A DNA stretch of 64,000 nt, taken from positions 682,001 through 746,000 of the forward strand of contig BDSL01000022.1 in the NCBI GenBank assembly GCA_003116995.1. The letters are read 5' to 3'. Positions 57,929 through 64,000 of this stretch are shown here, one piece after another. This DNA is from Yamagishiella unicocca. Its lineage: Eukaryota > Chlorophyta > Chlorophyceae > Chlamydomonadales > Volvocaceae. The notes under the pieces were generated by a model. That model saw nothing but the letters and a program-made list of their open reading frames with translations. It did not search any database and had not been told where the DNA came from. Position numbers and translations under genes: made by a program. The stretch's first letter is position 1. Each line of letters starts with the position of its first letter.

Positions 57929-60900
57929 ATGTTGCACGTAAGGACGGCCTCTTCCGCATATGCCAAGCCTGTTGATTTTCACCCATCATATGGCACCGCT
58001 GGATTTCGCGCCAATGCAGATCTGCTGGCTTCAACAGTTTTTAGGTGTGGCTTGCTGGCAGCGGCGAGAGCGTTGCTACTTAACGCACACACGGGAATCA
58101 TGATAACAGCTTCACACAACCCGGTTGAGGATAACGGCGTTAAGATGGTGGATCCGGACGGTGGCATGATGCCTCAGAGCTTTGAGGCCGTGGCTGCGGA
58201 GCTTGCTAACTGTGAGGACGACGACGCCGTCGTGGCCGTACTGCAAGATCGTGTGCTTAGCCAGGCGGCAACCCGCACGACGCGGCCGGAGGATCTGATG
58301 GTGCTTGTGGGGCACGATACGCGTCCGAGCGCTCAGCATCTAGTTGCCGCGGCGGTGGCTGGCGTCCGCGCCCTCCAGGTGCAAGTCCAGCAGTGTGGGT
58401 GTGTAACAACGCCTCAGCTGCACTTCCTGGTCCATGACGCAAACCATGGGACCCATGCTGCCGGCAGCCTTCCATCGCCGCAGCTGCGAACGTACTTTGA
58501 TACCATTGTGGGCGCATTCCTGGAGCTGGCGCAGGCTGATTGCAGCATCACCAGCAGCGGCAGTGCCGGCGAGGGGCGCGCCCTCTTCGTTGACTGCGCC
58601 AACGGCGTTGGCGCGAAGCACCTCCAGCAGCTGGTGCCGGCGCTCCAGGACATCGGCATCCAGCTGCACCTCCGGAACACCGGGTCCGGCCAGCTCAACC
58701 ACCAGTGCGGGGCGGACTTTGTGCAGAAGGACCGCTTGCCGCCCGCGGAATTTGGGAATGTGCTAGCCGGCTCCAGGTGAGCATTGAGAGCTCTAGGTGG
58801 GGAAGGGCCGGCTCCAGGTAAGCATTGAGGGCTCTAGGTGGGGAAGGGCCAAAGCTACGAACAGTTGAAGAGAGGACAGAGGTCTAGAGGGTACAGTACA
58901 AAGAGGACTCCGGCAGTACGAAACACGAAAACGTGGCGCACAGGAAGCGCGCCGCCAGGATTGCGCGTCGCAGCGGTGCAAGGCTGTTCCTCTCGGATGC
59001 CGTGCTACCGCCCGGTGCATGTGCGAGGAGCAAATGGCGGGGGCGTCGGCCTCTTGGGATCGTCGCTCCTAAGATCATGGTGGAACAGCCCACCCGCACC
59101 TTGCCGTTTCCGTCGGGAGCTGGATCGTTCGGATGGTGTCGTAGTGAAGGAGACGCAGGCCTCAATGCCGAAACTTTAGACGCGGATGTCCATGCCCGCG
59201 TGGCTAGTACGTGCAGAGCGTACTGGCTTCACAGCAACCGGGCGACTGCTCTAGACCGTCTACTGCAATGGGCGATGGATTGGCATGGGCTTGATGAGCG
59301 CCGGGCTTTGGAGCGCACCCAAGCCGTGCCGATACCGTAAGGGGCCGTGTGGGTGTGGGTGTCTGTGGGCTGTCGCGCAGGTGCTGCAGCATTGACGGCG
59401 ATGCCGATCGTTTGGTGTACTTCAGCCCGGTGGACTTGCCTGGGGACACGCACGGCATCTCCCTGCTGGACGGCGACAAAGTGGCGATGCTGGCGGCGGT
59501 GTTCATTCGGGACATCATGAAACAGCTGCCCGCGGAGGTGCTGCACGACGTCCGGGTGCGCACGTGGGGCGCAGCTGGGCATTGGAGAGCAAGCCTTTGC
59601 GGGCCGTTGGAGACAGAGGAGGAATGGTAGTTGGGCGGACTCGGGTGTGCCGGAGCGGATGTGCCTATTGGTGGGAAGGAGGCGGGGAAGATGGGTTGCG
59701 CCAGCGAAGACGGCGCCGAGGGATGCGGTTTGTTATGTGCGCCCGAACAGGGTTGTCGGGAAGCTGAGTTAGCAGGTGGGGGCTGGGCAGGGTAGGGTCG
59801 CGTGGGTCGTTTGGATTTCGGGAGTGCGAGATCTAGCGACTTTGGGAGGCCCCCACGCCAGTGATACCGGAGCACCGGGTTTCGCGGCTATCTTGCTGCC
59901 ATTAGCCGACGTTGACCGGGAGTATGTCCTTTAGAATCGCGGCTGCTATGCTAAGCATCGACCGAGCCTTCTCTTTCCAATGTTCGCGTCTTTGCACTGC
60001 TATCCACTTTTTCGCCCTTCGGCCAGTGCAAACAAGGCGCCAGCACCGTCCTCCGCACGGCGCCCCTTGCTTCCGCCTTAATCGCCCGCGCGCCTGCCTA
60101 TTGCTTGCGCCCACTGTCGCAGGTGTGCTGCGTGCAGACCGCATATGCGAACGGCGCGTCCACCGGGTACCTGCGCGACGTGCTGCAGCTGCCGACGGTC
60201 TGCACGCCGACAGGTGCGCGTGCTGAACGGCGTCACACCGGCACATGCAGGGGGCTCGGACTACATTGCATTTAGCGATGTCGCGTCTGCGGTTTGAACC
60301 TGGACGCGCACTTCCACGCCTGCACCGTCAGCTCAGGCCGTGGCATCGTGGACTACTGGTTAATAGGGTAGCTCGTGGGTGGCGCTGAAGCAAGGTTGCC
60401 TGCTGCTGGATGATAAGAGAGTTTGAAATCGTCCGCAGCGCCCTGCGTGGCTTTTGGCGGGCTGCAGGTGTCAAGTACCTTCATGAGGCGGCCCATGACG
60501 CGGACCTGGGCATTTACTTTGAGTCGAATGGCCACGGGACGGTGCTCTTCTCGGAGAAGCTGCTACAGCGGTTGAAGACGGTGGGTGGCGTGCCAGGGGA
60601 ATGTGCATATCGTTTCTCATCCCTCCTCCGGGCAACCTCCAGAACGCCGCGGCAAGCTGGGCGCACCATATGCGGACGGCGTCGCGCGGTCTCTGCACGT
60701 GCTGTGAACGCGCGCCTACAGCAACATGAAAAGGCAGAGTGATGGCAGCTGTATTCCGGCGATGTTCGGTGGGGATCAGCCACCGCAGTACCTGCACCGG
60801 ATGATGACCTTTGTACAGGATCTGAAGGGCTTCGGCACATTACCTGATCACGTCTGCAGGCAGGGGACAATGCTGCCGCGAAGGAGCTGCTGCAACTCTC

Positions 60901-61731
60901 GCGGCTCATCAACCAGACGGTCGGGGACGCCATCAGCGGCATCCTGCTGATCGAGCTGATCCTAAGGTGGGCAGGGCAGGGCGCACAGCTACCCAGGCTT
61001 GAAACGCGGTAAGGTGCCCGGAGAGGTATTGAAAGATTGCATTGCGTGTTTGCGTCCCTATCTAGGAGGAAAGGATGGACGCTCGCGGACTGGCAGGCGC
61101 TGTACACAGACCTTCCCAGCCGGCAGCTTAAGCTCAAGGTGGCAGACCGCGGCAGCATTACAACTGCGGACGCGGAGCGCATCTGCGTCACACCGGCCGG
61201 CCTCCAGGACGCGATCACGCAGGCCGTGAACCAGTTCTCGCAGGGCAGGTAGGCTTGCTCATGCGGCGACCATGTCGTACGCGGTTCGAGTGCGACTTGC
61301 ACGCACTCGATAAGTGTTGCCCTACTAGGGTAAAGTGTGCCGCATCGCATTCGTTGCACACATTCGTTAGGAACTAAATCTCGCCTGTCATCCTACAAGG
61401 CGGTGGCGCTTGCGATTGAACAGAACCCAAACAACACGATACCCTGCACGGCGGCCGTAGGCGCTGTAAGGGGTCGGGAGCCGACCTAGCCGTCCGCCAT
61501 TCGTACACGATTTCCTCGCCCCATTGATGCTAGGTCCTGGTGCCGGTAGTGCAACCGCATACTGTCCCCGCCGCTGCTGTCCTGAGCAGGGCGTTCGCGC
61601 GGCCATCTGGAACGGAGGACGCAGTGCGGGTATACGCCGAAGCCAGCACCCAGGAGCTGGCGGATGAACTTGCGCGGCGAGTAGCGCAGTTAGTGTACGA
61701 CATGGCCGGCGGCGTGGGACCCCGGCCATAA
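57929..61731 (+). CDS. PAGM: phosphoacetylglucosamine mutase
   Basis: Interconverts GlcNAc-6-phosphate and GlcNAc-1-phosphate, the step before UDP-GlcNAc, needed for N-glycans, GPI anchors and wall polymers. Seven exons: 57929-58776, 59381-59555, 60123-60213, 60468-60580, 60860-60966, 61066-61248, 61590-61731; 1,659 nt, 552 residues, phases consistent and close to the eukaryotic PGM3/AGM1 length. Motifs: SYGTAGFR; phosphoserine loop MITASHNP (Ser62); metal-binding SIDGDADR (about 287-293); [32 protein letters not shown]; and phosphate-binding [16 protein letters not shown]. Exon 6 begins after a TAG acceptor. The exon 1 donor region is tandemly duplicated (see 58766). Its coding end lies 48 bp from that of TMEM216 on the other strand. 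Confidence 0.95.
58766..58847 (+). repeat. 41-bp tandem duplication of the PAGM exon 1 donor site
   Basis: Two 41-bp units (58766-58806, 58807-58847), each starting GCCGGCTCCAG and each carrying a splice donor, GTGAGC in the first and GTAAGC in the second. Only the first keeps the frame with exon 2; use of the second adds 41 nt and shifts the frame. Confidence 0.85.
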
Positions 61732-61779
61732 TGGCAATTTGTGGGCCCCACCGCAGACTTGGGTCTCCGAATCAGGTTG

Positions 61780-62879
61780 TCATGCAAATCGTGTCGCAAT
61801 GATGAAACGGATGATGGTCAAGATCGAGAAAATAACCTGCGCACAAGACCAATGCGAGCATGTGGAGTTGGTTAATCATGATTTGGGTCGCCGCTACGAT
61901 GAAAGATGAAAGTGAGCTCTAGCGAGTGCTTTGCCGTTTGCTCACGGGTGCTCTGAGGTTGGGGGTGCGCACCTGTATCCCCACGAACACCATCGCCGCT
62001 GCGTTCATTAGCTGGTCAATCTTCAACCTGCGTGTATGTAAGGTGACGTACTTGAGGGAGTCCCAAGGCCTTTGCAAGCCATCAAACGCGGGCTTACACG
62101 TAGGTCTGGAAGGCGATGAAGTAGATGTACATTCCCAGTATGGGTAGCAGAAGGATTAAGCTGAAAATGATTGGCCCTGATCGCTCGGTCTTGTTGCCCT
62201 TGGATGCTGAACAAGGTGGTGTAGGATTCGACGCGTAAATGGGGGCAAGACACTATGCGTACACGCCTCAAGCCACATTTTGTGGCCATGTATGTCGCCG
62301 CTCACCCAGGAATAGCCGTGGTACCTCGATCAGGATCCACAACCATGAGAATGAGAACTCCATGGCGAAATTGCGGTTAGGGTAGGGCAGCTGCAAGCCT
62401 GCGGGATTCATAGGACAAAGGCATATCAGCCGAGGACGAAGGTTGACCCCTTGGATGATGCTTGTATGCGGATGGACCCCGCCTGATAGCAACCCGATTG
62501 CGGGGCAGTCGACGAGCGACACTGGGTGCGAGGAACGTCTAGCCGTGGGCACGTGCCTACTGGGTATGGCAGCCGTGCCCGATTGCAAGGTGATCTATAC
62601 ATGCAGCATTACGACCATAGAGGATGGGGATTCGTCCGTTGGCATCAAACGGGGTGCACACTCCTGCTTGCCTTTGTAAACGAATACAAGGATGTTCAGA
62701 ATGTAGTAAATCACATCCCACCAGCCGCCGAAATAAATAAATATCTGCAATCCCAGAGATGTGAGAACTCTCCGCCGTGGCTTCTGTGGTTGCTGGCCTA
62801 GCTGGGCGCTGCCTGCTGGTGCGGGTCCGGTTTGCACAGGTGCCGCTCCGGTGGCAGCGGCTGGCTGAGTAGCGCTCAT
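61780..62879 (-). CDS. TMEM216: TMEM216-like ciliary transition-zone membrane protein
   Basis: Member of the TMEM216/TMEM17/TMEM80 family of four-helix proteins of the ciliary transition zone (MKS module), which gates the flagellum. Five exons on the complement: 62879-62672, 62398-62306, 62206-62098, 62027-61973 and 61836-61780; 522 nt, 173 residues, phases consistent. A Pro/Ala/Gln-rich N terminus is followed by SLGLQIFIYFGGWWDVIYYI, VYKGLQLPYPNRNFAMEF, LWILIEVPRLFLASKGNKTE, then two more hydrophobic helices (IIFSLILLLPILGMYIYFIA; MVFVGIQVIFSILTIIRFII). KG.QLPYP and E..RLF..KGN are family signatures. Intron 1 uses a GC donor (AAAG|GCAAGC). If exon 4 were read through instead of spliced, the frame would end at 61919 and lose the last helix; the spliced form is preferred. 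Confidence 0.88.
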
Positions 62880-64000
62880 TCGGTAGGATGAAATGTATAC
62901 AGTGATAAAGCCCTACCGTAAACCGTCAGCCTGGTTGATAAACAGCTCTTCACACTTTAGCGTTATACGTGTCCAAGCCGTGTTCTTGATGTACTAAGGT
63001 TGAAAGGACATATGCCCGAGTAAATGTAACACAAGACACGAACATGAGACGCTTGCTCTCAAATAGCTCCGCAAGATCCAGCCGGTTCCAAAAACGCAGT
63101 TCCGTTCCTGAAAGGAACTACTGCAGACGGTGCACTGTATTACTTAATTCAACATGAAAAGGCAACATTTGCATATTCTCTCTCAGTCACTCGCCGCCCA
63201 GAAATGCAGTTTGCGCGAAGCATGTGAACAATCCTGCGCTGTGCGCCCGGCAACAGTAGTTCCAATCGCCATATGCCATTATGTTAGCCTGCACAACCGT
63301 ATGGTATCTACATGTCTCGAAGGCTTACTTTTACCCCTTGGTCAAGGCGTGCCCTATCCATTCGTTCGGAGGCATAGGACATGTGAATAGGGCCTATCCA
63401 AAGCCAAACACCGCGAAGCTGCGCTCGGCAAGTCGCCAGGGGAGGGTATGAGTCTGCAACAGGCGTTGGACTGTAGCCGGCGCCGTTAATACCCGCGCTT
63501 CCTCGCACCGATTTAACCCCGCACTGAACCGTCCCAATGGGCTAAGCGGACATGGGTGCAGGGCACTTTGCGTTACGCCGCGGCTGCTGGCCGCGGCTAT
63601 CACGGAAATGTGCGGCTGCAGCCCCACACCCCTTCCAATGCCTAGCGGCCAGCAACACTGACCAGGTCTATGGTGGCCTGCCACGCATGCTTCCGCCAGC
63701 GTACTTCCCTCCGTAGCGGTCGCGATCGTCCAAAATGGCTCGAAGCTGGGTGGGGTGGTGCTGCCCTGCCCTTGGGGCAAGGCCTGTTCGGGCAATGAGC
63801 CGCACCGCCGTTCTCCCCGGCGCTGTTCATATCAGGCGATCAGATGTTGGTGCGGTGTAGCTGCTGCAGGTGTACCGCACCAGCTAGTGGCCAAGGGCAC
63901 ACAGCAGCCGGCAGCTACCCAATCTCTGACATACCCGGTTTGCTGGATTTGCCTGCGTTCTGACCTTCTGAGCCTCGCCGACGCGCAACCGCACTAGCTA
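62880..64000. other. no gene recognised at the right end
   Basis: The left part should hold the TMEM216 promoter. Frames at 63.15-63.39 kb (+) and 63.39-63.80 kb (-) have no recognisable motif. They may be chance or exons of a gene continuing beyond the window. Confidence 0.35.

Noticed and set aside
61270..61320. tRNA T-arm-like GGTTCGAGT near 61281
   Set aside because: No acceptor, D or anticodon arm can be folded around it; it lies in a PAGM intron.
61919..61972. Read-through end of TMEM216 at 61919
   Set aside because: A spliced exon at 61836-61780 continues in phase and supplies the hydrophobic last helix expected of the family.

Overview
This is nuclear DNA of a volvocine green alga (Chlamydomonas/Volvox group). 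The evidence is intron-rich genes with phase-consistent GT-AG (and some GC-AG) introns, GC-rich low-complexity spacers, TGTAA-type polyadenylation signals, several pherophorin genes (extracellular-matrix glycoproteins of this lineage), a ciliary transition-zone gene, and plastid proteins with algal transit peptides. The species cannot be named from the sequence alone. For eight genes I followed the exons by hand; each gives a total length divisible by three and matching splice phases at every junction.

Left part (1-30 kb), ordinary genes. 1.2-5.7 kb (-): bifunctional 3-dehydroquinate dehydratase/shikimate dehydrogenase (shikimate pathway). 7.1-21.7 kb (+): a 23-exon, about 2,473-residue chromatin reader with MBD, FYRN, FYRC, DDT, bromodomain-like, PHD and WHIM parts, the architecture of plant MBD9. 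22.6-24.2 kb (+): spindle checkpoint protein MAD2. 24.6-26.3 kb (-): a MYND zinc-finger protein with an unrecognised N-terminal region. 27.0-29.0 kb (-): plastid-type methionine sulfoxide reductase A.

Middle (30-55 kb), accessory and repeat-rich. Two pherophorin genes lie on the minus strand (30.5 and 40.4 kb) and two on the plus strand (46.5 and 49.9 kb), with a truncated fifth fragment at 43.6 kb. Genes 2 and 4 look intact, gene 1 has one homopolymer frameshift in its proline spacer, and gene 3 is a chimeric pseudogene. Gene 2 with its upstream region is an inverted duplicate of gene 4. Between them are non-LTR retrotransposon 3-prime fragments, several dispersed repeat families (some ending in CACTGTAA), and a 750-bp minisatellite of 15-bp units with a 14-unit higher-order period.

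Right part (55-64 kb). 55.4-57.7 kb (-): a TIC20-type inner-envelope translocon protein, divergent from phosphoacetylglucosamine mutase (57.9-61.7 kb, +; UDP-GlcNAc synthesis). The latter converges on TMEM216 (61.8-62.9 kb, -; ciliary transition zone), with only 48 bp between the two stop codons. Nothing was recognised in the last 1.1 kb.

The genes do not form a pathway cluster. The coherent local unit is the pherophorin array, which appears to be evolving by inverted duplication and gene conversion.
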